Source of the DNA: Candidatus Methylopumilus sp.
GTDB lineage: Bacteria > Pseudomonadota > Gammaproteobacteria > Burkholderiales > Burkholderiaceae_B
Assembly (NCBI GenBank): GCA_021738045.1
Contig: JAIPCU010000006.1
Location: forward strand, 1-47,257
DNA: 47,257 bases
Direction of reading: 5' to 3'
The notes under the pieces were generated by a model. That model was given only the letters and a program-made list of their open reading frames with translations. It searched no databases and was not told the DNA's origin. Made by a program: the position numbers and the translations under genes. The first letter of the stretch is position 1; every line of letters starts with the position of its first letter. Shown here piece by piece: positions 39,396-47,257 of this stretch.

Positions 39396-40534
39396 AAATT
39401 ATTTTTAGAATAGTGTTTCGCAGCCTCACGTCAATCGATTGGCCGTTAATGCTGATTTTGTTATTGCTCTGCGCAGTGGGGATGTTAGTCATGCAGTCTG
39501 CTGTGGGTGGCACCGACGCTCGTTTCGCCGATCAAGCGCGTAATTTTTATGTGGCGTTTATCGCGATGTGGATCGTGGCGGTGACGCCGCCGCACTGGAT
39601 TTTGAAACTTGCGGTGCCATTTTACGTGTTGGGGGTCATATTGCTGTTGGCAGTCATGTTTGTGGGTGATACCAGTAAAGGGGCGACGCGCTGGTTGAAC
39701 TTAGGCATCACGCGAATCCAACCCTCTGAAATGATGAAAATAGCTGTGCCGCTGATGTTGGCTTGGTATTTTCACAGTCGCGAAGGTCCGATGAAGTTTT
39801 TAGATTTATGTGTGTCAATCGTACTGTTACTGATACCGTTTTTACTGATCGTGAAGCAGCCTGATTTAGGCACAGCTATCCTTGTGTTTGGCGCAGGTTT
39901 TTTTGTGATTTATTTTGCTGGGATCTCTTTCAAGTTTTTGATCCCTGTAATGTTGATTGGCGCGATCGGTCTGGCTGCGATCTATGCCAATCAAGAGAAG
40001 TTATGTGATGCTAAGTTTAATTGGGTGGTGTTGCATGATTATCAAAAGCATCGAATTTGCACCTTGCTTGATCCCAGTACAGATCCGCTAGGCAAAGGAT
40101 TTCATACGATCCAATCGATGATCGCGATCGGCGCAGGTGGGGTGTATGGCAAAGGTTACATGAACGGAACGCAGACCCATTTGGACTTCATTCCTGAGCG
40201 AACAACCGATTTTATCTTTGCGGTGTTTGCTGAAGAGTTTGGTTTATATGGTGGTGTGACGTTGCTGGTGCTCTATCTGCTATTGGTTTTTAGAGGATTG
40301 GTGATCGCGGTGGGCGCCCCGAATTATGGTGAGCGTTTGCTTGCCGGAGCGTTGACGATGGTGCTGTTTATTTATGTGTTCGTGAATGTGGGGATGGTCA
40401 CGGGTATTTTGCCGGTCGTGGGCGTGCCGTTGCCGTTGTTGAGCTATGGCGGTACTGCTTTGCTGACAATCGGAATCGCTTGCGGCATTTTAATGAGCAT
40501 CAGTAAATATCGACCACCTCAGCCATCGGGCTAA
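39392..40534 (+). CDS. rodA: Peptidoglycan glycosyltransferase RodA
   Basis: RodA (MrdB) is the SEDS-family glycosyltransferase that polymerises lipid II for the side wall. The 380-residue protein has about ten membrane helices, the family stretch DTSKGATRWLNLG in the second third, and the catalytic-region sequence FIPERTTDFIFAVFAEEFG. The C-terminal block PLPLLSYGGTALLT is typical. The ATG overlaps the mrdA stop (ATGA). The stop shares three bases with the convergent mutY stop (CTAA at 40531-40534). Confidence 0.96.
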   Translation: MKIIFRIVFRSLTSIDWPLMLILLLLCAVGMLVMQSAVGGTDARFADQARNFYVAFIAMWIVAVTPPHWILKLAVPFYVLGVILLLAVMFVGDTSKGATRWLNLGITRIQPSEMMKIAVPLMLAWYFHSREGPMKFLDLCVSIVLLLIPFLLIVKQPDLGTAILVFGAGFFVIYFAGISFKFLIPVMLIGAIGLAAIYANQEKLCDAKFNWVVLHDYQKHRICTLLDPSTDPLGKGFHTIQSMIAIGAGGVYGKGYMNGTQTHLDFIPERTTDFIFAVFAEEFGLYGGVTLLVLYLLLVFRGLVIAVGAPNYGERLLAGALTMVLFIYVFVNVGMVTGILPVVGVPLPLLSYGGTALLTIGIACGILMSISKYRPPQPSG

Positions 40535-41619
40535 ACCAGCAAGCGTGCCGCGAGCAGTCCATCTAACAATTTGCGTACCGGTGCGGGTAACCCGCGCTCG
40601 TGAAGACTGTTGAGCGGTACCCATTCGCCCCCATTTACTAAAAGTGCAGCCTTCTCAGCGTGCGCGGCACGTTCTGGTTTTATCTGTATGAGGTGGGGGC
40701 GAATCGTCAGTCGATAATGGGTAAAAACGTGTACAAATTCGGCTAGCGTCTCTGCTGTGTTGAGTGCTAAGCCGAGTTGTTCGCAAGCTAGCACCGGTTC
40801 GAGCGCTGGGTCGCACTCTGGCAGGCTCCAGAGGCCACCCCAGATGCCTGTTGTTGGTCGTTGTTCAAGTAAGAGGTAGCCGGGTCGATACGCGATCAAC
40901 ATTGCGGTGCTGCGCTCAGGCAAGACTTTACGTGCACGAGGCCAGGGCAGTTCGTCGCAGCGTCCTTGCAGCAAGGCCAGACAGTCTTTTTTAAGAGGGC
41001 ATACCTCGCACTTGGGGCGTCCACGGGTGCACACAGTTGCACCTAGATCCATCAAGCCTTGGGTATAAGCCGACATTGCATCGGGATCTTGCGCGCAAGC
41101 GCGAGCTGTGGGGACGAGGTCGCGCGCCAGTGACCACAGTTGCAACTCAATCGGCCGACTTGTTGGGTCGCCTTCTACGGCAAAGAGCCGCGCCAACACA
41201 CGCTTGACGTTACCGTCGAGTATTGCTGCGCGCTCGCCATAGCAAAAGGCAGCGATCGCAGCCGCGGTCGAGGGACCGATACCGGGCAGTGTGGCCAGGC
41301 CTGCAGCATCGGGGGGAAATTTTCCTTTCCAGATACTCATCACCTGTTTGGCACAGGCGTGCAGATTTCGGGCACGGGCGTAATAGCCTAACCCCGCCCA
41401 CTGTGCCATCACTTGGTCAGCGGGTGCCTCAGCTAACGCCTTGACGTTCGGAAATTGACTCAGAAAGCGCTGGTAATAATCGAGTACTGCAGTCACTTGA
41501 GTTTGTTGCAACATGATTTCAGAGAGCCACACTCGATAGGGATCGCGCGTGTTTTGCCAGGGCAGGCCGTGGCGACCGTGCTTGCGTTGCCACGCTACTA
41601 AGCGAGAGGCGATTTTCAT
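40531..41619 (-). CDS. mutY: A/G-specific adenine glycosylase MutY
   Basis: MutY removes adenine mispaired with 8-oxoguanine. The 362-residue protein has catalytic Glu34 in SEIMLQQTQV, a helix-hairpin-helix with LPGIGPSTAAAI and catalytic Asp135 in ILDGNVKR. The [4Fe-4S] ligands are Cys197, 204, 207 and 213 (C-x6-C-x2-C-x5-C). A C-terminal NUDIX-like domain that reads 8-oxoG starts near residue 230 and contains GIWGGLWSLPE. The gene stands alone on the minus strand, tail-to-tail with rodA. Confidence 0.96.
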   Translation of the reverse strand: MKIASRLVAWQRKHGRHGLPWQNTRDPYRVWLSEIMLQQTQVTAVLDYYQRFLSQFPNVKALAEAPADQVMAQWAGLGYYARARNLHACAKQVMSIWKGKFPPDAAGLATLPGIGPSTAAAIAAFCYGERAAILDGNVKRVLARLFAVEGDPTSRPIELQLWSLARDLVPTARACAQDPDAMSAYTQGLMDLGATVCTRGRPKCEVCPLKKDCLALLQGRCDELPWPRARKVLPERSTAMLIAYRPGYLLLEQRPTTGIWGGLWSLPECDPALEPVLACEQLGLALNTAETLAEFVHVFTHYRLTIRPHLIQIKPERAAHAEKAALLVNGGEWVPLNSLHERGLPAPVRKLLDGLLAARLLV

Positions 41620-41676
41620 ATTTCTCTTCTGTCACATCAGCGTTCTGGGGCTCGAGGATACTAGCGTTGCATTATG

Positions 41677-41691
41677 CCTGTCTCAGACAGG
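41677..41691. promoter_or_regulatory. 15-bp palindrome between mutY and the indolepyruvate oxidoreductase gene
   Basis: CCTGTCTCAGACAGG is a perfect 7-1-7 dyad, 58 bases upstream of the mutY start and about 160 upstream of the oxidoreductase start. The symmetry suggests a protein-binding operator. Which gene it serves and what binds it are unknown. Confidence 0.35.
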
Positions 41692-41851
41692 GCTTGCCGC
41701 AGCGCCCAGACGGGGTTAAAACAGAGCTAACGTGACTTGAATAAGATATATCCCAAGCCTTAAATACTTGCCCGAGGTTGACTAAGTTTCTTCACAAGAG
41801 CGATCGACGTCACTGGCAGCGGGCCACACTACTCAAAAGGAGTCGAGACAA

Positions 41852-44800
41852 ATGAATGCCCCGTTTTCAGACAAACAGTTGCAGGCCTTAAACGCCGTCA
41901 AGTTAGACGACAAATACGACCTTGCCTCAGGCCGCGCGTGGCTCAGCGGTGTGCATGCGCTCGTACGCTTGCCGATGAATCAACGCGTTCGCGATCAGCG
42001 TGACGGACTGAACACGGCAGGGTTTATTTCTGGCTATCGGGGTTCGCCGCTAGGCGGCTTGGATCAAAACCTCTGGAAGGCCGCCGACCGACTCAAGCAA
42101 CACCATGTGGTGTTTCAGCCAGGCGTGAATGAAGATTTAGCTGCGACCTCAGTGTGGGGCTCTCAGCAGGTCAATATGTTTGAAGGCGCCAAATATGATG
42201 GCGTCTTTGGTCTTTGGTACGGAAAAGGCCCCGGTGTTGATCGGTGTGGTGACGTGTTCAAGCACGCCAATGCGGCCGGCACCTCACCGCGAGGCGGCGT
42301 ATTGGTTATTGCGGGCGATGACCATTCTGCCAAATCGTCCACCTTGCCTCATCAAAGTGATCATATTTTGAAGGCTTGCGGCATACCGGTGTTGTTTCCC
42401 GCTAGCGTGCAAGAGATTCTTGATTATGGGGTGCTGGGTTGGGCAATGAGTCGCTATGCCGGCCTGTGGGTGGGGATGAAGTGCATTACCGATATTGTCG
42501 AGGTCTCAGCCACAGTCGACGTTGATCCTGAACGGGTTCAAGTCAATATTCCGCAAGATTTTGTGCTTCCAGAAGGTGGCTTGAATATCCGCCTTGGCGA
42601 CACGCCGCTCGCCCAAGAGGCGCGTCTGCTTGATCAAAAACTCTACGCAGCACTGGCCTTTGCCCGCGCGAACGGCTTGAATCGTCAGCTATGGTCCGTA
42701 CCGGATGCGCAGGCACGTTTTGGCATCATCACCTCAGGCAAGGCGTATTTAGACACGACGCAGGCCTTGCTTGATCTAGGGTTAACGCCCGAGGTCTGTC
42801 AACAAATCGGTTTGCGGCTTTTTAAAGTGGGAATGGTGTGGCCGCTTGAATCGACCGGTCTACTCAGCTTTGCAGAAAACCTTGATGAGATCTTGGTTGT
42901 CGAAGAAAAACGGCAGATGCTCGAGTATCAAGTCAAAGAAGAGCTCTTTGGTTGGATTGGAAGCGGTATGAAAATCCCGCGCGTCGTGGGTAAATTTGAC
43001 GACAAAGATGGTGGCGAATGGGCGGTGCCGCAAAGCCCTTGGCTGTTGCCTGCGCATTACGAATTTTCTCCGTCGATGGTGGCGCGTGCGATTGCCACCC
43101 GCTTGTTACGGCTTGAGTTGCCTCCACAGGTTCGGGCACAGATCGAAGCTCGGTTAGCTTTTATCGCGGCGCGTGAGCTTGAGTTGGCACGCCCGCGCGT
43201 GGTCGCTGAGCGCAAACCCTGGTTTTGTTCTGGGTGTCCACACAACACGTCAACGCGTGTGCCCGAAGGTTCGCGAGCGATGGCTGGGATTGGCTGTCAC
43301 TATATGGCGCTGTGGATGGATCGGAGTACGCATGTCTTTACCCAAATGGGCGGCGAGGGCGCACCTTGGATTGGACAGGCCCCGTTTACGACTGAGAATC
43401 ATGTGTTCGTCAATTTGGGCGACGGCACCTATTTTCACTCAGGGCTATTGGCCATCCGTGCTGCAGTGACGGCTAACGTCAACATCACTTACAAGATTTT
43501 ATTTAATGATGCGGTCGCTATGACGGGTGGTCAGCCCGTTGATGGTCAGATCACCGTGCCTGTGATGGCGGCTCAAGTGCTCGCAGAAGGTGTGGGTCGA
43601 GTCGTGGTGGTGACCGACGAGCCTGAGAAATATACACAGATGGCTAGGTTGCCCGGTGGCGTCCCAGTGGTGCATCGTGATGAACTTGATCGCGTTCAAA
43701 AAGAATTGCGTGAAGTGTCTGGGGTGACTGCCCTAATTTACGATCAAACCTGCGCCACTGAAAAACGTCGCCGGCGCAAACGTGGGGCCTACCCTGATCC
43801 TGCGCGCCGTGTGGTGATTAATTCACGCGTGTGTGAGGGTTGTGGTGATTGTTCAACGCAATCAAACTGCTTGTCGATTGAACCGCTTGAAACAGAGCTT
43901 GGGCGCAAGCGTGTGATCAATCAATCGAGCTGTAACAAAGACTATTCATGCTTGAAAGGCTTTTGCCCGAGCTTGGTGACTGTTGAAGGGGGGCAGTTGC
44001 GTCGGCCCAAGCTGATTGAGGCGAACGACACTCATGCGCAGGCAGTGCCAGACCCAGAACTGCTTCAATTGACGAGCTCTTACGGTATTTTTGTTGCGGG
44101 GGTCGGTGGCACAGGTGTGGTCACGATTGGTCAGTTGCTTGGAATGGCGGCCCACCTCGAGGGCAAAGCGGGCTCGGTGCTTGATATGGCGGGTTTGGCG
44201 CAAAAGGGCGGAGCCGTGTTTTCTCATGCAATCATTGCGCCGACGGCTGCAGATATTTTAAATACGCGTATTGCTCTGGGGCAGGCTGATTTGGTCTTGG
44301 GTGCTGATTTGGTGGTGGGTTCGAGCGTCGAGGCGGTGACGCGGATGCGACCGGCGCACACTCGGATGTTGTTAAACGCAGATGTTGCTCCGACAGCCGC
44401 GTTTATTAGCAACCCAAACTGGACACTGGCCGCACGTGAGTTGCGCCAAGAGCTTGAGCAAGCATGCGGTGAAGGTCGCATTCAAAGTGTGGATGCCTCT
44501 GAGATGGCAGTGAAGTTGCTGGGTGATGCGGTGTATGCGAATCCGCTCTTGATGGGGTTTGCCTATCAGCAGGGTTGGATCCCCTTGCATCATCGCTCGC
44601 TTGAGCAAGCAATCGTTCTAAATGGGGTTCAAGTTAAAAAGAATCTCGAAGCCTTCAATTGGGGGCGCCGCGCTGCGCACGAGCCGCAGTTGGTGGCTCA
44701 GTTAATTGGGGCAGGGCATCAGGCGTTTAATCCGACACCACACGGTGCAACGGTGGTTGAGTTTAAACGCTCGGGGTCTGAGGTTGAACAACTACGTGAG

Positions 44801-45436
44801 CATCGGGCGGCGTTTTTACGCGAGTATCAAAACGAGGTTTATGCGTCAGAGTATGTCGCGTTTGTAAATCAGGTGTCGGACGCCGAAATGCAGGCTTGCG
44901 GTACGCAGCGTTTGACCTTGGTCGTTGCGCGTTATCTGTTTAAGCTGATGGCGTACAAAGATGAGTATGAGGTTGCGAGGCTTTACACCGATGGTGAGTT
45001 TTTACGTGGTTTAGACGAGCAGTTTGAAGGGGACTGGTCTGTGCACTTTCATCTGGCCCCGCCTCTGTTCTCTAAGCGCGATGATAAGGGTCATCTGATT
45101 AAAGCGAAGTTCGGGCCTCGGATGTTGGTGGCGTTCAGGTTGCTGGCGAAGCTCAAAGGCTTGCGTGGCACTTGGATGGATGTGTTTGGGTATACGGTTG
45201 AACGGCGTGCTGAGCGGGCGTTAATTGTTGAGTACCGTGAGACGGTGTTGGGGTTGCTGGATAAGCTTTCGCGGGGGTCTCTGGAGAAGGCGGTTGAGGT
45301 GGCTGGTGTGCCTGAAGAGATTCGGGGGTATGGGCATGTGAAAGAGGCTGCGTTGGTGCGGGCTCAGGCTGCTCGTGCTAGGTTGCTTGGTGAATTTGAG
45401 GTGGCTGCGGTTGGGGCGGGGAGCCGAGCTGCTTAG
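41852..45436 (+). CDS. Indolepyruvate:ferredoxin oxidoreductase, fused alpha-beta type
   Basis: This is a thiamine-diphosphate enzyme that oxidatively decarboxylates aryl- or branched 2-oxo acids to acyl-CoA, passing electrons to ferredoxin. At 1194 residues it carries both archaeal-type subunits in one chain. The N-terminal half has a pyrimidine-binding domain (GYRGSPLGGLDQNLW) and the ThDP motif LGDGTYFHSG near residue 524. Next comes a ferredoxin-like cluster region from about 660 (VCEGCGDCSTQSNC, then CNKDYSC and FCPSL). The IorB-type domain starts near 745 (GVGGTGVVTIGQLLG), followed by a C-terminal region of about 250 residues. AAAGGAGT precedes the ATG ideally. The true substrate is not known. 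Near its 3' end the DNA becomes strongly G-skewed. Confidence 0.93.
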   Translation: MNAPFSDKQLQALNAVKLDDKYDLASGRAWLSGVHALVRLPMNQRVRDQRDGLNTAGFISGYRGSPLGGLDQNLWKAADRLKQHHVVFQPGVNEDLAATSVWGSQQVNMFEGAKYDGVFGLWYGKGPGVDRCGDVFKHANAAGTSPRGGVLVIAGDDHSAKSSTLPHQSDHILKACGIPVLFPASVQEILDYGVLGWAMSRYAGLWVGMKCITDIVEVSATVDVDPERVQVNIPQDFVLPEGGLNIRLGDTPLAQEARLLDQKLYAALAFARANGLNRQLWSVPDAQARFGIITSGKAYLDTTQALLDLGLTPEVCQQIGLRLFKVGMVWPLESTGLLSFAENLDEILVVEEKRQMLEYQVKEELFGWIGSGMKIPRVVGKFDDKDGGEWAVPQSPWLLPAHYEFSPSMVARAIATRLLRLELPPQVRAQIEARLAFIAARELELARPRVVAERKPWFCSGCPHNTSTRVPEGSRAMAGIGCHYMALWMDRSTHVFTQMGGEGAPWIGQAPFTTENHVFVNLGDGTYFHSGLLAIRAAVTANVNITYKILFNDAVAMTGGQPVDGQITVPVMAAQVLAEGVGRVVVVTDEPEKYTQMARLPGGVPVVHRDELDRVQKELREVSGVTALIYDQTCATEKRRRRKRGAYPDPARRVVINSRVCEGCGDCSTQSNCLSIEPLETELGRKRVINQSSCNKDYSCLKGFCPSLVTVEGGQLRRPKLIEANDTHAQAVPDPELLQLTSSYGIFVAGVGGTGVVTIGQLLGMAAHLEGKAGSVLDMAGLAQKGGAVFSHAIIAPTAADILNTRIALGQADLVLGADLVVGSSVEAVTRMRPAHTRMLLNADVAPTAAFISNPNWTLAARELRQELEQACGEGRIQSVDASEMAVKLLGDAVYANPLLMGFAYQQGWIPLHHRSLEQAIVLNGVQVKKNLEAFNWGRRAAHEPQLVAQLIGAGHQAFNPTPHGATVVEFKRSGSEVEQLREHRAAFLREYQNEVYASEYVAFVNQVSDAEMQACGTQRLTLVVARYLFKLMAYKDEYEVARLYTDGEFLRGLDEQFEGDWSVHFHLAPPLFSKRDDKGHLIKAKFGPRMLVAFRLLAKLKGLRGTWMDVFGYTVERRAERALIVEYRETVLGLLDKLSRGSLEKAVEVAGVPEEIRGYGHVKEAALVRAQAARARLLGEFEVAAVGAGSRAA

Positions 45437-45544
45437 GTATTCTTCTTTCGCCCGCACTTTGACTGCCCCGAACCGGTGATTTTTTGGCTAAGCAAAAAAT
45501 ACGCGGCTTCGGGTTGTTCAAAGTGCTTGGGGTTTTGGATTGCC
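45434..45544. repeat. Palindromic repeat, copy 1 (111 bp)
   Basis: This is the first of two tandem copies differing from the second at about eight positions. It folds as a long interrupted palindrome: GCACTTTGA (45454-45462) with TCAAAGTGC (45518-45526), CCCGAA (45467-45472) with TTCGGG (45508-45513), CCG with CGG, and ATTTTTTG (45479-45486) with CAAAAAAT (45493-45500). The repeat begins at the stop codon of the oxidoreductase gene. It could be a bidirectional terminator or a REP/MITE-like element. Confidence 0.85.
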
Positions 45545-45654
45545 TAGGTTTTTTTCTTGCGCCCGCACTTTGACTGCCCCGAACCGGTGATTTTTTGCTG
45601 AGCAAAAAATACGCGGCTTCGGGTTGTTCAAAGTGCTCGGGGTTGCGGATTGCC
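45545..45654. repeat. Palindromic repeat, copy 2 (110 bp)
   Basis: This is the second tandem copy, one base shorter in the central loop. The outer arms are GCACTTTGA (45565-45573) and TCAAAGTGC (45628-45636). The centre here is a cleaner hairpin, ATTTTTTGC/GCAAAAAAT around TGA. It ends nine bases before the stop of the convergent DUF35 gene. The sequence after it (TAGATTGTTTT) resembles the beginning of a third unit. Confidence 0.85.
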
Positions 45655-45663
45655 TAGATTGTT

Positions 45664-46077
45664 TTAAGCTGGGGTGAAGCGGCTTAGGGCGACTTCTGGG
45701 GTGACGTGTTCGAAGGTGACTTTGAGTGGCATGCCGACGTGGACGTTGGCGGGGGTGGGGCCGCTGAAGTTGCTCACCATGATCGGGCCTTCTTTGAGTT
45801 GCACTAGGCAGGCGTCGTAGGGGATGTCTTGCATGAAGCCGTCCCAGTAGGCGCGGTGAAACTTGACCCAGGATAAGAGGGTGGCCTGGCCGCTGACGAC
45901 TAGCCATTCTTGTTCGTCTGACAGGCATTTAGGGCAGACGGGGCTGGGTGGAAACTGTAGGTGGCGGCAATGGGTGCAGGCTTGTACTGACAAGCGGTGC
46001 TCAAGGGCGTGATCCCAGAAGGGTTTGCTGAGCTCGTCAATAATCGGCAAGGGCTTGTCATAGGTTTGGGCCGTCAT
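45664..46077 (-). CDS. DUF35 zinc-ribbon/OB-fold acyl-CoA-associated protein
   Basis: DUF35 proteins are small subunits that bind acyl-CoA substrates or partner with thiolase-like enzymes. The 137-residue protein has an N-terminal helix, a rubredoxin-like zinc ribbon with Cys34, Cys37, Cys48 and Cys51 (CTHC, CPKC), and an OB-fold (ATLLSWVKFH to KVTFEHV). It starts three bases after the thiolase-like gene on the same strand, so the two probably form a complex. Steroid-degrading Ltp2 aldolases and some acetone- or acetoacetate-type enzymes use the same pairing. The substrate is unknown. Confidence 0.88.
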   Translation of the reverse strand: MTAQTYDKPLPIIDELSKPFWDHALEHRLSVQACTHCRHLQFPPSPVCPKCLSDEQEWLVVSGQATLLSWVKFHRAYWDGFMQDIPYDACLVQLKEGPIMVSNFSGPTPANVHVGMPLKVTFEHVTPEVALSRFTPA

Positions 46078-46080
46078 GAT

Positions 46081-47211
46081 TTAGCCTTTTGTGTAGATGA
46101 TTGAACGGGTGCAAGGGGTCGAGGCGATGTATTGCACGACGTTGCAATCTGCAACTTGTCGAGCGCCGCACTCGCCGCGAATTTGGCGCACGGCTTCGGC
46201 GTTTAAACCCCAGCCTTGCATGTACGAGTTTGAGAGATGTCCACCATCGGTGTTGGTGGGTAGCTTGTTGCCAAGCTGTAGGGTGCCGCCTTCGACGTAG
46301 GCTCCGGATTCGCCTTGGCCGCAATAGCCTAAGCCTTCAAGGCTAAACAATACGGTCGGACTAAAGTTGTCGTAACACATCAGTGCATCGACATCGTCGT
46401 GGGTGACGCCGGCCATTTCAAAGGCTTGGGTGCCGGCGTCTTTGATTTCGTTGTACCAAAACTCTTGATCAAAATTTGAAATCGCGCTGCGCTCGAACGC
46501 ATCGCGGGCGCCGATACCTGAAATCATGACGGGTGGTTTCGCAAGATCTTTGGCACGATCGGCGGTAGTTAAAATCATGCAGACGGCACCGTCGTTGATC
46601 AGGCAGTAATCGAGCAGGCCTAAGGGTTCGGTAATGCGTCTGGCGCTTGCGTGGTCGTCAGACGTGATCGGTTTTTTCATGACGGCGTTCGGATTGAGTA
46701 ACGCGTGCTTGCGAAAGGCCACTGATACTTCAGAGAGTTGGCGTGTCGTGGTGCCGTATTTGGCCATATGCATACGAAACATCATGGCATGTGCGGCACC
46801 GGGCGAGGTAAACCCCCAGGGGTTCCAGAAGCTTGAGGCGTCTTCGCCGCCATAGTTCACGCGGCGTGAGCGACCGATGTTGGTATAGATCAGGGCGACG
46901 TATTTTGCGGCGCCGGTTTCGAGTGCCAGCATAGCCTCGATGATCGACATACCTGACATACGGCCATGTCCGGGTAGGGTCATGGTCCAGCGCGGGTTCA
47001 GACCAAGCACTTCACCCATGCGCGCATACGACGGCACACGACACACCAGCAAGCCGTCAATCTCGTCTTTGTCGAGTCCACAATCTGAGAGCGCAGATTT
47101 AAACGCCTGTGCGCCCAGACCGTAGTCGCTGATTAACGGAAAGTCGCCATAGGCCGTATTGCCGACCCCAACGACCGCGATTTTGTTTTTTAGCGCGTGT
47201 AGTTCATTCAA
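46081..47211 (-). CDS. Thiolase-like protein lacking the nucleophilic cysteine
   Basis: This is a thiolase-superfamily protein (SCP-x/Ltp type), 376 residues. Where true thiolases have the nucleophile in Cys-x-Ser-Gly it has RMSG (84-87), so the acyl-enzyme cysteine is missing. The C-terminal GGH element (His325, in NTDGGHLSNSY) is kept. Loss of the cysteine with a DUF35 partner resembles Ltp2-type retro-aldolases, so carbon-carbon lyase or binding activity is more likely than thiolysis. The start is TTG at 47211 with AAGGA seven bases upstream; no in-frame ATG is near. It is the first gene of a leftward pair with the DUF35 gene. Confidence 0.85.
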   Translation of the reverse strand: MNELHALKNKIAVVGVGNTAYGDFPLISDYGLGAQAFKSALSDCGLDKDEIDGLLVCRVPSYARMGEVLGLNPRWTMTLPGHGRMSGMSIIEAMLALETGAAKYVALIYTNIGRSRRVNYGGEDASSFWNPWGFTSPGAAHAMMFRMHMAKYGTTTRQLSEVSVAFRKHALLNPNAVMKKPITSDDHASARRITEPLGLLDYCLINDGAVCMILTTADRAKDLAKPPVMISGIGARDAFERSAISNFDQEFWYNEIKDAGTQAFEMAGVTHDDVDALMCYDNFSPTVLFSLEGLGYCGQGESGAYVEGGTLQLGNKLPTNTDGGHLSNSYMQGWGLNAEAVRQIRGECGARQVADCNVVQYIASTPCTRSIIYTKG

Positions 47212-47257
47212 AGCGAAATCCTTTGGCGTGAGAGCTCTGAGGTCTGGGTGCCTCAGT

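Noticed and set aside
45378-45605. Minus-strand open frame with internal protein repeats over the palindromes
   Set aside because: It is produced by the tandem DNA repeats and the end of the oxidoreductase gene. It has no ribosome binding site and no protein-like composition.
45434-45654. CRISPR array
   Set aside because: There are only two long direct repeats with no spacers and no cas genes.

Overview
The window is chromosomal housekeeping DNA from a betaproteobacterium, most probably Burkholderiales and close to Alcaligenaceae. The evidence is the order hemA-prfA-prmC-grxD, an atp operon beginning with atpI and followed by hemE-priA, metX-metW, gatCAB and a single-polypeptide indolepyruvate oxidoreductase. 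The assignment rests on gene order and protein character, not on a search. GC looks to be around 50-55 % by eye. I see no phage, insertion sequence, CRISPR array or plasmid function.

Layout. 1-3616 (+): hemA (cut by the window edge), prfA, prmC and grxD. 3626-7474 (-): an M61 peptidase with the tRNA modification genes mnmH and ttcA. 7511-8287 (+): an enoyl-CoA hydratase. 8372-15818 (+): atpIBEFHAGDC with a recognisable promoter, several intercistronic hairpins and a strong terminator. 15997-16896 (+): an unfamiliar regulator with a degenerate receiver-like domain and a Fis-type helix-turn-helix. 17012-22589 (+): hemE, a very AT-rich spacer with two DnaA boxes, then priA and rep. 22628-25010: a membrane cytochrome c5 gene (-), tRNA-Arg(CCG) (+) and gshA (-). 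25187-29443: a small lipoprotein (+), a solo LuxR-type HTH (-) and the overlapping metX-metW-ampG operon (+). 29519-31048: xth (-) and pyrE (+). 31144-34493 (-): gatC-gatA-gatB. 34803-40534 (+): the cell-shape cluster mreB-mreC-mreD-mrdA-rodA. 40531-41619 (-): mutY. 41852-45436 (+): an indolepyruvate:ferredoxin oxidoreductase. 45434-45654: two tandem palindromic repeats. 45664-47211 (-): a thiolase-like protein and its DUF35 partner.

How the genes work together. The atp genes encode a complete F1Fo ATP synthase, and hairpins around atpE and between atpA and atpG may tune subunit stoichiometry. priA and rep sit together as replication-restart helicases. The shape cluster couples MreB filaments to peptidoglycan synthesis, and AmpG recycles muropeptides from the same wall. 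GatCAB corrects mischarged tRNA, while TtcA and MnmH modify tRNA.

Most of the window is ordinary core genome. I did not find a clear-cut new system. The best leads are the tandem palindromes in a locally G-skewed tract (about 45.2-45.8 kb), the DnaA-box/AT-rich spacer before priA, the two unusual solo regulators, and the thiolase-like protein that has lost its nucleophilic cysteine.
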